The position numbers and the translations under genes are program-made. A stretch of 64,000 bases of DNA from positions 81,256 through 145,255 of the forward strand of contig JAODLY010000034.1 in the NCBI GenBank assembly GCA_025464445.1. Direction: 5' to 3'. The DNA comes from Rhodoglobus sp. Its GTDB lineage: Bacteria; Actinomycetota; Actinomycetes; Actinomycetales; Microbacteriaceae. Of the stretch, positions 9,529 through 18,228 are shown piece after piece (the stretch's first letter is position 1; each line of letters opens with the position of its first letter). The notes under the pieces are model-generated. The model was not told the origin of the DNA. It saw only the letters and a program-made list of their open reading frames with translations, and did not search any database.

Positions 9529-10527
9529 TCAAATACCCCAGCGAAGCCCGGCGGTGTTGACCGGGGCGTCCCAGAGCTTCAGGAACTCATCATCCGCCTT
9601 CAGCAGGGTGACCGAGCACCCAGCCATGTCGAGGCTCGTGATGTAGTTGCCCACGAGGTTGCGGGCGATCTTCACGCCGGCCTTCTCGAGCAGCTTCGCC
9701 ACTTCGCCGTACATGAGATACAGCTCGATGAGCGGGGTGCCGCCCATGCCGTTGAGCATTGCGATGACCGGACCCTTGGTGAAGTCCAGGTCGGCCAGGA
9801 TGGGCTCGACAAGCTGCTGCGCGATCGACGCGGCACCGGCGAGCGGCACGCGGTGGCGACCGGGCTCGCCGTGGATGCCCACGCCGATCTCCATCATGTC
9901 GTCGGGGATCTCGAAAGTCGGCTTGCCGGCGGACGGCACCGTACAACTCGTGAGGGCCATGCCCATCGAGCGGCCAGCCGCATTGACACGCGTGGCGAGG
10001 TCGGTGACGGCCGCGAGGTCGCGCCCCTCCTCGGCTGCTGCACCCACGATCTTCTCGAGGAGCACCGTGACGCCGACGCCTCGTCGTCCCGCAGTCCAGG
10101 TGGAGTCCTCGACCGCGACGTCGTCGTTGGTGACGACGGATGCCACCTTGACGCCGGTCTCGGCCTCGGCCATCTCCGCCGCCATCTCGAAGTTCATCAC
10201 GTCGCCCGTGTAGTTCTTCACGATGTGCAGCACCCCTGCGCCCGAGTCCGCGACCTTCGTGGCCTCCTGCATCTGGTCGGGGGTCGGGGAGGTGAAGACC
10301 TCGCCGGCGCAGGCGGCATCGAGCATGCCGAGCCCGACGAAGCCGCCGTGCAGCGGCTCGTGGCCGGAGCCGCCGCCCGAGATCAGGGCGACCTTGCCCT
10401 TCCTCGTCGGTGTGCCGCGGTAGATGATGCGATTGACGTGGTCGACCTTGAGTTCGGGATGCGCGGCAGCCACCCCGTTCAGGGCGTCGGCGAGCACCGC
10501 CTCCGGTGCGTTGATGAGTTTCTTCAT
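9529..10527 (-). CDS. dhaK: Dihydroxyacetone kinase substrate-binding subunit
   Basis: This 332-residue subunit binds dihydroxyacetone covalently as a hemiaminal through a His, here H219 in IGVGIHGEPG. The Gly-rich LISGGGSGHEPLHGG segment near residue 50 is typical of the family. Length is as expected for the PTS-dependent form. Its ATG overlaps the stop of the upstream channel gene by one base (TAATG). Together with DhaL and DhaM it turns dihydroxyacetone into dihydroxyacetone phosphate for glycolysis. Confidence 0.97.
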   Translation of the reverse strand: MKKLINAPEAVLADALNGVAAAHPELKVDHVNRIIYRGTPTRKGKVALISGGGSGHEPLHGGFVGLGMLDAACAGEVFTSPTPDQMQEATKVADSGAGVLHIVKNYTGDVMNFEMAAEMAEAETGVKVASVVTNDDVAVEDSTWTAGRRGVGVTVLLEKIVGAAAEEGRDLAAVTDLATRVNAAGRSMGMALTSCTVPSAGKPTFEIPDDMMEIGVGIHGEPGRHRVPLAGAASIAQQLVEPILADLDFTKGPVIAMLNGMGGTPLIELYLMYGEVAKLLEKAGVKIARNLVGNYITSLDMAGCSVTLLKADDEFLKLWDAPVNTAGLRWGI

Positions 10528-11282
10528 TACCTGGCCTTCTCTTCCGTGAGTGCCTCAGTGAGGGTGGTCTTGTCGGCTTCGGTCCTGGAGATCAGGCCGA
10601 AGACCAGCGCGGCTGCAATACCGGCAGCCAACTCCGCGACGACGTAGACCCACCACTGTTCCCAGTGCACCTGCCCGCCGAGGATGGATTGCACGATCAT
10701 CGGGCCGGTCGTGCGTGCCGGGTTGATTGACGCGCCCGTGGTCGGGGCCACCGGGATGATCGCGGCGAAGACGACGAAGCCGATGACCAGTCCGGCGAAG
10801 CCCGGGCTCGCCTTGCGGTGGATGACGCCGAACACCGTGAACACGAGGATGAACGTGCCGACGAACTCGGCGATGAGCGCCGTGTAGATCGGAGTGGCCG
10901 CACCGTACGAGGCGATGCCGAGGCCGACCTCGCTGGCCTTCGGGCCGAGCACGCCGACTATCGCGAACGACCCGAGGATCGCTCCGAGCACCTGCGCGAT
11001 GAGGTAGCCGGGAACCTGCCGCCAGGGGAACTTGCCAGAGACGGCGAGACCGATGGTCACGGCCGGGTTGATGTGGTTACCCGAGATGTACCCGAAGATG
11101 TAGACGGTCGCGATCACGACGGTGCCGAAGGCCAGCGAGATGAACCCGAGGCTGGCCATCGTGAACGGGGCATCCCCGTTGACGATGAGGGTTGCCGGCA
11201 CCGACCCGACGCCGATGAAGACGAGGAAGGCCGTGCCGATGAATTCCGCAGCGAGCTTCTGCCACTGCTTGTTCTCATCCAT
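10527..11282 (-). CDS. Aquaporin/glycerol-facilitator family channel
   Basis: This 251-residue major intrinsic protein has six transmembrane helices and the two pore motifs NPA (72-74, in GNHINPAVTIG) and NPA (187-189, in ASINPARTTGP) with the selectivity-filter Arg. It is the first gene of the dha operon, so it most likely admits dihydroxyacetone or glycerol; the sequence does not settle whether it prefers water or polyols. ATG 11282 has an excellent ribosome-binding site (AAGGAG, 6 nt); a longer frame to 11504 runs through the promoter and is rejected. An operator palindrome lies upstream. Confidence 0.93.
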   Translation of the reverse strand: MDENKQWQKLAAEFIGTAFLVFIGVGSVPATLIVNGDAPFTMASLGFISLAFGTVVIATVYIFGYISGNHINPAVTIGLAVSGKFPWRQVPGYLIAQVLGAILGSFAIVGVLGPKASEVGLGIASYGAATPIYTALIAEFVGTFILVFTVFGVIHRKASPGFAGLVIGFVVFAAIIPVAPTTGASINPARTTGPMIVQSILGGQVHWEQWWVYVVAELAAGIAAALVFGLISRTEADKTTLTEALTEEKAR

Positions 11283-11351
11283 GTGTTCTCCTTTGAACGG
11301 GGGGATATCGATGCGGCGTGACGTCGCTGGCATCCGATTCTCTGGAATGTC

Positions 11352-11368
11352 ATTCGATAATGTCGAAT
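11352..11368. promoter_or_regulatory. Operator palindrome over dha operon -10
   Basis: A perfect inverted repeat, ATTCGA-TAATG-TCGAAT, overlaps the last bases of the predicted -10 element and the transcription start of the channel-dhaKLM operon. It is the natural binding site for the divergently encoded IclR protein; that assignment is inference. Confidence 0.6.
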
Positions 11369-11395
11369 ATGCTGCGTAGATCCCCCCGTTGTCAA
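11366..11395 (-). promoter_or_regulatory. Promoter of channel-dhaKLM operon
   Basis: A perfect -35 hexamer TTGACA (11390-11395) and a -10 hexamer CATATT (11366-11371) are 18 nt apart and read towards the channel gene. A palindrome covers the -10/+1 region, so repression is the likely mode of control. Confidence 0.65.
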
Positions 11396-11400
11396 GAGCG

Positions 11401-11421
11401 TGGCCGAATGTAAATCGGCCA
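11401..11421. promoter_or_regulatory. Second palindrome, upstream of IclR gene
   Basis: A perfect inverted repeat with 7-bp arms (TGGCCGA and TCGGCCA) around a 7-nt centre lies between the dha promoter and a CATAAT hexamer (11430-11435) that could be the -10 of the IclR gene. It may serve autoregulation. Its sequence differs from the first palindrome, so a second regulator is also possible. Confidence 0.45.
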
Positions 11422-11461
11422 GGACACCCCATAATGAGAAAACACGAGCAGAGGGACGCCG

Positions 11462-12235
11462 GTGATCCAGTCGATCGATAGGGCGGCGAAGGTGCTGTCC
11501 TCACTGCAGGGCGCGCGCCACCTCGGAATCACCGAACTCGCTGCGGCCCTCGAACTGCCGCCCTCGACGGTGCACGGGATCGTCAAATCGCTGCAGTCGC
11601 ACGGCCTCGTGGCCAAGGAGCCGAGCGGCAGCAGGTACATGCTCGGGCCGGCCCTGCTCAAGCTCTCCAACGTGTACCTCGACACGCTCGACGTGCGCGC
11701 ACGGGCGATGCGCTGGACCCGTGAACTCGCGCGGCGAACCGGCCTCGCCACCCGCCTGGGCGCGGAGCTGTTCGATGAGGTCATCATCATCCATCACAAC
11801 CGGCGACCCGACGGCAGCGAGCAGATGCCGGAGACCGGCTTGTCGATACCGGCTCACGCCTCCGCAATGGGCAAGGTGCTGCTCGCCTATAACCCGAGCG
11901 CCGCCGACGATCTCTTCTCCCGGCCGCTGCGCAGCCTTACCGGCGACACGATCACCGACCCCGCCGAACTCGCCATCCAGTTCGCCCAGATCGCCGAGCG
12001 CGGCATCGCGACCGAGGAGGATGAGGCGGTGCTCGGCGAGTCATCCATCGCCGCACCCGTCGTCGACCGCAGCGGCAGCGTGATCGCCGCGGTCGCGGTC
12101 GTGCTGCCCTCCAGCGAATGGCCTCCCGAAGACAACGTGCTCAACGACCTTCGCGAGACTGCACGCAATATCTCGCGCGAACTCGGCGCGACGGCGTGGC
12201 CGCCACCGGTATCCCCGTCACAGCGCGAGGAATAG
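11462..12235 (+). CDS. IclR-family transcriptional regulator
   Basis: This 257-residue protein has an N-terminal winged helix-turn-helix (SIDRAAKVLSSLQ, LGITELAAALELPPSTVHGI) and a C-terminal IclR effector-binding domain (about residues 75-250). It is divergent from the channel-dhaKLM operon, so it most likely senses glycerol, dihydroxyacetone or a phosphate derivative and controls that operon. The GTG start at 11462 has GAGGGAC upstream. Its 3' end meets the convergent lipoprotein gene with one base between the stop codons. Confidence 0.93.
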   Translation: MIQSIDRAAKVLSSLQGARHLGITELAAALELPPSTVHGIVKSLQSHGLVAKEPSGSRYMLGPALLKLSNVYLDTLDVRARAMRWTRELARRTGLATRLGAELFDEVIIIHHNRRPDGSEQMPETGLSIPAHASAMGKVLLAYNPSAADDLFSRPLRSLTGDTITDPAELAIQFAQIAERGIATEEDEAVLGESSIAAPVVDRSGSVIAAVAVVLPSSEWPPEDNVLNDLRETARNISRELGATAWPPPVSPSQREE

Positions 12236-12236
12236 G

Positions 12237-13778
12237 TCAGCACATCGGGTCGGAGGCGGGAACCGTGCCCTTCACGAAGTAGTTGTCGACGGCGTCATCC
12301 ACGCAGGTGTTGCCCTGGTTGTATGCGGTGTGCCCTTCGCCCTTGTGGGTGATGAGCACGCCGCTGGAGAGCTGACTGGCGAGCGACTGTGCCCAGGCGA
12401 GCGGTGTGGCAGGGTCGTTCGTCGTGCCGATCACGAGGATGGGCGCGGCGCCGGCCGCATCGAAGACTGTCGGCAGGGTGGCCTTGGGCACCGGCCAGTT
12501 GTTGCAGGCGGTGTCGAGCACCGCATAGTCGTCGTAGGCGAAGTACTTGCCGAGGATGGGGGCCGTGGCGTCGATCTCCGCGATGCCGTCGAGGGTCGAG
12601 CGCGGGTCATCCACGAAGTCCCCGTCGAGGCAGTTGACAGCCGTGTAGACCTCGAACGAGTTGCCCGAATACGAGCCGTCGGGGTTGCGCGAGTTGTAGT
12701 AGTCGGCGTTGATGAACACCTCGGAGGGGTCGCCCTGCCGCAAGGCGTTGAACATGGATGTCTCGTCCGGCCAGTAGTCCTGCGAGTAGAGGTTCTCGCC
12801 GATGGCGGTGCCGAGAGTCGCGGAGTCGAGCACCCGGCCGTCGGAGTTCACGAGCCGCTTGGCGTCGACGGTGTCGAGCACCCCGCGCGCCTGCGCGAGC
12901 GCCTCGTCTACCGAGCCGGTGAACGGGCACTCCGGCTGCTGCAGGCAGTACGCCATGTATGCCCGGAACGCGCCGTCGAAACCGGCCATCTGCACCTTGA
13001 GCTCATCGAGCGCGCTCAGCTTCGGGTCGAGCGCACCATCGAGCACGAGGCGGCCGACGTTCTGCGGGAAGAGCTCCGCGTAGACGGTGCCGAGGAACGT
13101 GCCGTACGAGTACCCGAGATAGTTGAGCTTCGCGTCGCCAAGCAGGGCGCGGATGAGGTCCATGTCTTTCGCTGTGCTCACGCTGTCCACGTGGGCAAGC
13201 AGCTCACCGGTGTTCTTCTCGCACGCCGCGGCGAACGCCTTCTCCTCGACTGTCAGCTCGTCGAGCCACCCCTGCGTGTCGTACGCGTCGGCGAAGGTGC
13301 CGTACAGCGTCTTGTCCGTTGCGATCGGATCGGTGTAGCACGTCACCGGTGTCGACTGCCCGACCCCGCGCGGGTCCCAGCCCACGACGTCGTAGTTGTC
13401 CGCAACGGTGCTCGAGACGGCGTAGCTCAGGCCTTGAGAGACGAAGTCGAATCCGGATCCGCCCGGGCCTCCTGGGTTTACCAGGAGCGAGCCGAGCGAT
13501 GTGCCTGTGGCCTTGTGGCGCACTACAGCCAGGTCGATCGTGCCGTCGGCCGGGGCATCCCAGTTCACCGGCGCCTTGACAGTCGTGCACTGCATGCCGT
13601 CAGCGCAGTCGTGCCACGCCAGCGACTGGCCGTATGCCTCTTCGAGACCCGCGGGCGCGTTCGTCGCGCCGGGGCGGCCGACCGGGGTCGAAGGGAACAG
13701 CGTGCAACCCGACAGCACGATAAGCACTGCGGATGCCGCGGCGGCGAGTACGACGGAACGGCGAGGATTCATCGGCAT
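12237..13778 (-). CDS. Secreted alpha/beta-hydrolase lipoprotein, tripeptidyl-aminopeptidase-like
   Basis: A lipoprotein signal ends in the lipobox LSGC (Cys25), so the mature enzyme is anchored outside the membrane. The alpha/beta-hydrolase fold shows an oxyanion loop (NPGGPGGSG, 101-109), the nucleophile elbow GYSYG with Ser224, and a C-terminal TAP-like segment with His in HKGEGHTAY. Family members release tripeptides or amino acids from peptide N-termini. A TAGTCT -10 hexamer (13786-13791) 7 nt before ATG 13778 supports that start and suggests a leaderless mRNA; ATG 13772 is an alternative. Confidence 0.88.
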   Translation of the reverse strand: MPMNPRRSVVLAAAASAVLIVLSGCTLFPSTPVGRPGATNAPAGLEEAYGQSLAWHDCADGMQCTTVKAPVNWDAPADGTIDLAVVRHKATGTSLGSLLVNPGGPGGSGFDFVSQGLSYAVSSTVADNYDVVGWDPRGVGQSTPVTCYTDPIATDKTLYGTFADAYDTQGWLDELTVEEKAFAAACEKNTGELLAHVDSVSTAKDMDLIRALLGDAKLNYLGYSYGTFLGTVYAELFPQNVGRLVLDGALDPKLSALDELKVQMAGFDGAFRAYMAYCLQQPECPFTGSVDEALAQARGVLDTVDAKRLVNSDGRVLDSATLGTAIGENLYSQDYWPDETSMFNALRQGDPSEVFINADYYNSRNPDGSYSGNSFEVYTAVNCLDGDFVDDPRSTLDGIAEIDATAPILGKYFAYDDYAVLDTACNNWPVPKATLPTVFDAAGAAPILVIGTTNDPATPLAWAQSLASQLSSGVLITHKGEGHTAYNQGNTCVDDAVDNYFVKGTVPASDPMC

Positions 13779-13803
13779 GCCCAGCAGACTACAGTGCCGC
13801 GGA

Positions 13804-14694
13804 TTACAGGGACGCGAGCACCTCGCGCATGAGCGCCGCGGTCTCGCTCGGCGTCTTGCCGACCTTCACGCCAGCGGCCTCGAGCGCTTCTTTCTTGCCC
13901 TGCGCCGTGCCAGCCCCCGCCGACACGATCGCGCCGGCGTGGCCCATCGTCTTGCCTTCGGGAGCGGTGAAGCCCGCGACGTACGCGACCACCGGCTTGG
14001 TGAGATTCGCCTTGATGTAGTCGGCCGCGCGCTCTTCGGCGTCGCCACCGATCTCGCCGATCATGACGATCGCCTTGGTCTCCGGGTCCGCCTCGAACGC
14101 GGCGAGCGCGTCGATGTGGGTGGTGCCGATGATCGGGTCGCCGCCGATACCGATCGCCGTAGAGAAGCCGAGGTCACGCAGCTCGTACATCATCTGGTAG
14201 GTCAGGGTGCCCGACTTGGAGACGAGGCCGATCGGGCCCTTGCCGGTGATGGTGGCCGGGGTGATGCCGACGAGCGACTCGCCCGGCGTGATGATGCCGG
14301 GGCAGTTCGGGCCGATGATGCGGGTCTTGTTTCCCTTCGCCTTGGCGAGGGCCCAGAACTCCGCTGAGTCCTGCACCGGGATGCCCTCGGTGATCACGAC
14401 GACCAGCGGGATGCCGGCCTCGATGGCCTCGACCACGGCATCCTTGGCGAAAGCCGGCGGCACGAACACTATCGAGGTGTCAGCGCCGGTCTCGGCAATC
14501 GCCTCGGCGACTGTGCCGAACACCGGCAGCGTGACCCCGCCGTCGTGCTCGACGGTCGTGCCAGCCTTGCGCGCGTTGACGCCGCCGACGACCTTGGTGC
14601 CGGCCTTGAGCATGAGGGCCGTGTGCTTGGTGCCTTCGCCGCCCGTGATGCCCTGGACGATGACCCTGTTGTCCTTGTTGAGGAAGATCGACAT
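13804..14694 (-). CDS. sucD: Succinyl-CoA ligase alpha subunit
   Basis: This 296-residue subunit binds CoA and carries the phosphorylated His (in [18 protein letters not shown]). It works with SucC in the TCA cycle to make ATP or GTP from succinyl-CoA. A CoA-binding N-terminal Rossmann domain ([15 protein letters not shown]) and a ligase domain are visible. I chose ATG 14694, which matches the conserved start MSIFLNKD; the longer frame to 14913 runs into sucC. It lies 17 nt after the sucC stop. Confidence 0.97.
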   Translation of the reverse strand: MSIFLNKDNRVIVQGITGGEGTKHTALMLKAGTKVVGGVNARKAGTTVEHDGGVTLPVFGTVAEAIAETGADTSIVFVPPAFAKDAVVEAIEAGIPLVVVITEGIPVQDSAEFWALAKAKGNKTRIIGPNCPGIITPGESLVGITPATITGKGPIGLVSKSGTLTYQMMYELRDLGFSTAIGIGGDPIIGTTHIDALAAFEADPETKAIVMIGEIGGDAEERAADYIKANLTKPVVAYVAGFTAPEGKTMGHAGAIVSAGAGTAQGKKEALEAAGVKVGKTPSETAALMREVLASL

Positions 14695-14711
14695 GTCTGT
14701 GCTGCCCTTAC

Positions 14712-15875
14712 TTACTTCGAAGCCAGTTCGGCGGCCTTGTCGGCGCCTTCGTCCATGGTGTCCGCCAGTGTCACGAGCGGGTTGTTCGCCGCACGCAGGA
14801 TGGCGCGGCCCTCCTCGACCTTGTTGCCGTCGAGCCGCACGACGAGCGGTTTTGTCGCGGCATCCCCGAGGATCTCGAGCGCCTTCACTACCCCATTGGC
14901 CACGGCGTCGCATGCCGTAATGCCGCCGAAGACGTTGACGAATACGCTCTTCACCTGCGGGTCACCGAGGATCACGTCGAGCCCGGCCGCCATGACCTCA
15001 GCGGATGCCCCGCCGCCGATGTCCAGGAAGTTCGCCGGCTTCACGCCGCCGTGCCGCGCCCCCGCATAGCTGACCACGTCGAGGGTGGACATCACGAGTC
15101 CTGCGCCATTGCCGATGATCCCCACCTCCCCGTCGAGCTTCACGTAGTTGAGGTCGTGCGCCTTGGCCTTCGCCTCGAGTGGGTCGGCGGCATCCTTGTC
15201 TTCGAGCGCCTCGTGGTTCGGGTGCCGGAAGGCCGCGTTCTCGTCCAGGGTGACCTTGCCGTCGAGGGCCAGGACCTGGCCGTCTTCGGTGAGCACCAGC
15301 GGGTTGACCTCGACGAGCGTCGCATCCTCGCCCTTGTAGACGTCGTACAGCTTGACGATCACGGGCGCGACCTTGTCGGCGGTGTCCGCGTCGAAGCCAC
15401 CGGCGATGGCGATGTCCCTGGCCTTCGCGAGGTCGATGCCACCGAGCGGGTCGACCTCCACCTTGGCGAGGGCCTCAGGGCGCTCGACGGCGAGCTCCTC
15501 GATCTCCATGCCGCCCTCGACACTGCACAGCGAGAGGTATGAGCGGTTTGCCCGGTCGAGCAGCACCGAGAAGTAGTACTCCTTCGCGATCCTCGCCCCC
15601 GCCGCCACCATGACGCGCTTGACGATGTGCCCCTTGATGTCGAGGCCGAGGATCGCCTCAGCGGCAGTCGCCGCGTCATCCGGGTTGTGCACGACCTTCA
15701 CGCCGCCGGCCTTGCCGCGGCCGCCGGCTTTCACCTGCGCCTTGACGACGACCGTGCCGCCGATCTTCTCTGCGGCTGCCTTCGCCTCGGCCGGGGTGTC
15801 GGCGATGATGCCGGCAAGTACAGGCACTCCGTAGGATTCGAAAAGGTCCCGAGCCTGGTACTCGAAAAGGTCCAC
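14712..15875 (-). CDS. sucC: Succinyl-CoA ligase beta subunit (ADP/GDP-forming)
   Basis: This 387-residue subunit has an N-terminal ATP-grasp domain ([29 protein letters not shown]) and a C-terminal ligase domain that contacts SucD ([28 protein letters not shown]). The GTG start at 15875 has GAGAG upstream. It is the first gene of the sucCD operon. A 7-bp-arm palindrome lies about 50 nt upstream. Confidence 0.97.
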   Translation of the reverse strand: MDLFEYQARDLFESYGVPVLAGIIADTPAEAKAAAEKIGGTVVVKAQVKAGGRGKAGGVKVVHNPDDAATAAEAILGLDIKGHIVKRVMVAAGARIAKEYYFSVLLDRANRSYLSLCSVEGGMEIEELAVERPEALAKVEVDPLGGIDLAKARDIAIAGGFDADTADKVAPVIVKLYDVYKGEDATLVEVNPLVLTEDGQVLALDGKVTLDENAAFRHPNHEALEDKDAADPLEAKAKAHDLNYVKLDGEVGIIGNGAGLVMSTLDVVSYAGARHGGVKPANFLDIGGGASAEVMAAGLDVILGDPQVKSVFVNVFGGITACDAVANGVVKALEILGDAATKPLVVRLDGNKVEEGRAILRAANNPLVTLADTMDEGADKAAELASK

Positions 15876-15926
15876 GTAACTCTCGCAATCGCGCGTCGGT
15901 TTGCTGTTCTGGGGGCCGCGGTCGCC

Positions 15927-15944
15927 CGTCGAGATAACTCGACG
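15927..15944. promoter_or_regulatory. Palindrome upstream of sucCD
   Basis: A perfect inverted repeat, CGTCGAG-ATAA-CTCGACG, lies 52 nt before the sucC start. It has the size of a dimeric repressor site. No regulator can be named. Confidence 0.35.
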
Positions 15945-16123
15945 TCAAGACACTTGGGCCATCCGAAACTCTACTCGCTCGTTCTTGCGGGTTCGCCCGG
16001 GCGGTCCCGTCGCCCGGGTTAACTTCGCGCGATCTTTCGCCGGCGGCGGCAGCCGCGGCCCGTCGGCCGTTCGGCGCGCCCGCGGGCATCCCGTTCGCCT
16101 CCGGCCGTTCGACCCTCCAGGCC

Positions 16124-16234
16124 CCTTCCGAAATGACGGAGATTTGGGCTCGTGGTGCACGCTGACGGCTTCGTTGTCGGCCCAGGTGGGCAAATCTCCG
16201 TCATTTCGGAAGGCGGGCGCGGCATTTCGGAAGG
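16124..16234. repeat. 23-bp inverted repeat with third half-copy
   Basis: Perfect 23-bp arms (16124-16146 and 16191-16213, beginning CCTTCCGAAATGACGG) surround a 44-nt centre. A third, shorter copy of the outer 12 bases (CATTTCGGAAGG) lies at 16223-16234. It occupies the 413-nt gap between sucC and the divergent DUF2236 gene, which holds no other gene I can support. It resembles a small palindromic mobile or structural element; no transposase is nearby. Confidence 0.7.
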
Positions 16235-16288
16235 GGCGGAAGCCGGGCGCGGCGTCGCGGGGAGGGCCTGCCCCGCGAGAATGGGAGC

Positions 16289-17056
16289 GTGCGCGCGACA
16301 ACACCTTTGAGGATCGCGGATGTCTCGGCTGAGGCGATGCTGCTGGCCGGGGGTGCCCGCGCCATCCTGCTCCAACTTGCGAACCCCGCCGTCGGCCACG
16401 GCGTCGCCGAGCACAGCGACTTCGCGGACCGCCCCCTCGACCGCCTGCGCGGCACACTCACCTACCTGTACGTCATCGGTTTCGGCACGCCGGACGAGAT
16501 CGCAAGGGTGGCCCGCGAGGTCGGTCGGGCCCACGCGCCCGTGCGATCGGAGACGTATGACGCGCGCGATCCCGGTTTGCAGCTCTGGGTTGCCGCGACC
16601 CTGTACGCCAGCGCAGTGCAGATGTACGAGCTCGTCTACGGGACCCTCGGCGAGACCGACGCGCAGGCCCTGCTCGATGACAGTGCCGCGGTCGCGACAA
16701 CGCTTGGCGTTCCGCGCGCGTCGTGGCCGGCGACCCCCGCGGCATTCGCGGAGTACTGGCAGCGTTGCGAGCGCGGCCTGCGGGTGGACGACGTCGCCCG
16801 AGCGGTGGCGCTGGCGTTGCTGCATCCCCGGTCCGGCCCGTGGTGGTTCCGGCTCGCCATGCCCTCGGTGCGTGTCGTGACCGCCGGGCTGCTCAGCGCG
16901 CAACTGCGCGATGCGTACGGCTTGCAACTCGACGAGAGACGGTTCGGCCGCTTCGTGTGGTTTGCGCAGACCGTCTACCCGCGCCTGCCGCGGGTGATCA
17001 GGCATGCGCCGAAGCGGCACTACCTCAAGGTGTTCCGCTCCGGGGATATGGGATGA
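16289..17056 (+). CDS. DUF2236 (MpaB/rubber-oxygenase-like) protein
   Basis: This 255-residue protein matches the DUF2236 family, whose studied members (latex-clearing protein Lcp, MpaB) are haem-dependent oxygenases. Family-like segments are LQLANPAVGHGVAEHSDF, RLRGTLTYLYVIGFG and the Trp-rich LQLWVAATLYASAVQMYE. The actual substrate is unknown. The GTG start at 16289 has GGGAGC just upstream. Its stop overlaps the ATG of the next gene (ATGA), so the two are translated together. Confidence 0.85.
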   Translation: MRATTPLRIADVSAEAMLLAGGARAILLQLANPAVGHGVAEHSDFADRPLDRLRGTLTYLYVIGFGTPDEIARVAREVGRAHAPVRSETYDARDPGLQLWVAATLYASAVQMYELVYGTLGETDAQALLDDSAAVATTLGVPRASWPATPAAFAEYWQRCERGLRVDDVARAVALALLHPRSGPWWFRLAMPSVRVVTAGLLSAQLRDAYGLQLDERRFGRFVWFAQTVYPRLPRVIRHAPKRHYLKVFRSGDMG

Positions 17057-18225
17057 CCCGCGCCATCGACAGGCTCGGGGGCGGCATGCCGGGCTGGGCC
17101 GCCGTGCTCATCGTCTACGCAGCATCCCGCATCGTGTCGACAGCGCTGCTGCTCGGGATGTTCCTGCTCGCCACGAACGAGGGCTGGACCTTTGCCAGCC
17201 ACCGCGACAACCCCACGTTCTTCACGTTCTCCGGTTCGTGGGACAGCTCCTTCTACCGGGGGATTGCGTTACAGGGCTATCCGACGGAGCTTCCCGTCGA
17301 CTCCCGCGGCAACGTCTTGCCGAATCCATGGGCGTTCCTGCCGGTCTTCCCGTGGGTCACCCGCGGGCTCATGGCGATCAGCGGGCTGGACTTCTACGTC
17401 GCGGGCGTCATCGTGTCCACGGTCTTCGGGGCTGCGGCGGCCATCGTGCTGTACCGGCTGTTGCTGCTGCGCACGAACGAGCGCTCAGCCCTCTGGGCAG
17501 TGATCCTGTTCTGCTTCGGCCCCGTGTCGTTCATCCTGCAGACCGCATACGCCGAGAGCCTCTTCCTGTTCCTCATCTTCGCCAGCCTCCTGGCTCTCGT
17601 GGCCAGGCGCTATCTGGTCATGATCCCCGCCGGCGTGCTCGCCGCGTTCACCCGGCCGGGCGCGCTGGCCCTCGCGCTGGTGCTCGCCATCCACCTCATC
17701 GTGCGCATGCGTACGGGTCTTCTTCGTCGGGGGGAGGCGGCGACAATAGTGCTCGCCGGGCTTGTCATCGCCGCCGCCGGTCTTGCCTGGCCGGTCATCG
17801 CCGACCAGGTCACCGGCCACCCGAACGCATACCTGCAGACGGAGCTCTCCTGGTGGGTCGGCTTCGTCGGGCGCCAGCACTTCGCCCCGCTGACCCCGTG
17901 GTTCCTCATGGCCGGGCGCTACCTCGGCATCGCGGGGCTCTTACTCGTCGTCGCCGTTGTCGGGGGATACGCCTGGTGGTTGTCCCGCCGGGCCCTGCGC
18001 GGCCTCGGGCACGAGTTCGTGGCATGGGGGGCGAGCTACGGGCTCTACCTCTTCGCCGTCTTCCTGCCGCAGCAGAGCCTCTTCCGAATGCTGATGCCGC
18101 TCGCCCCCCTGCTCGGCGATCCGGCGTTCTCTCGTTCGGCGGCGGTGAGACGCACGTTGCTCGTTGTCGGGATCGTGCTGCAGGGCGCAGCCGTCGTGCT
18201 GCTGTGGTTCCTGGGCTACCCCTAG
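17053..18225 (+). CDS. GT-C-type mannosyltransferase-like membrane protein
   Basis: This 390-residue polytopic protein resembles PIG-V/GT-C glycosyltransferases, which use polyprenyl-phosphate sugars. The first extracytoplasmic loop holds SWDSSFYRGIALQGYP, where the Asp is the expected catalytic or metal-binding residue of GT-C enzymes. About nine to ten transmembrane helices are visible. ATG 17053 overlaps the stop of the DUF2236 gene. It ends only 3 nt from the convergent RNB gene. Confidence 0.8.
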   Translation: MTRAIDRLGGGMPGWAAVLIVYAASRIVSTALLLGMFLLATNEGWTFASHRDNPTFFTFSGSWDSSFYRGIALQGYPTELPVDSRGNVLPNPWAFLPVFPWVTRGLMAISGLDFYVAGVIVSTVFGAAAAIVLYRLLLLRTNERSALWAVILFCFGPVSFILQTAYAESLFLFLIFASLLALVARRYLVMIPAGVLAAFTRPGALALALVLAIHLIVRMRTGLLRRGEAATIVLAGLVIAAAGLAWPVIADQVTGHPNAYLQTELSWWVGFVGRQHFAPLTPWFLMAGRYLGIAGLLLVVAVVGGYAWWLSRRALRGLGHEFVAWGASYGLYLFAVFLPQQSLFRMLMPLAPLLGDPAFSRSAAVRRTLLVVGIVLQGAAVVLLWFLGYP

Positions 18226-18228
18226 CGT

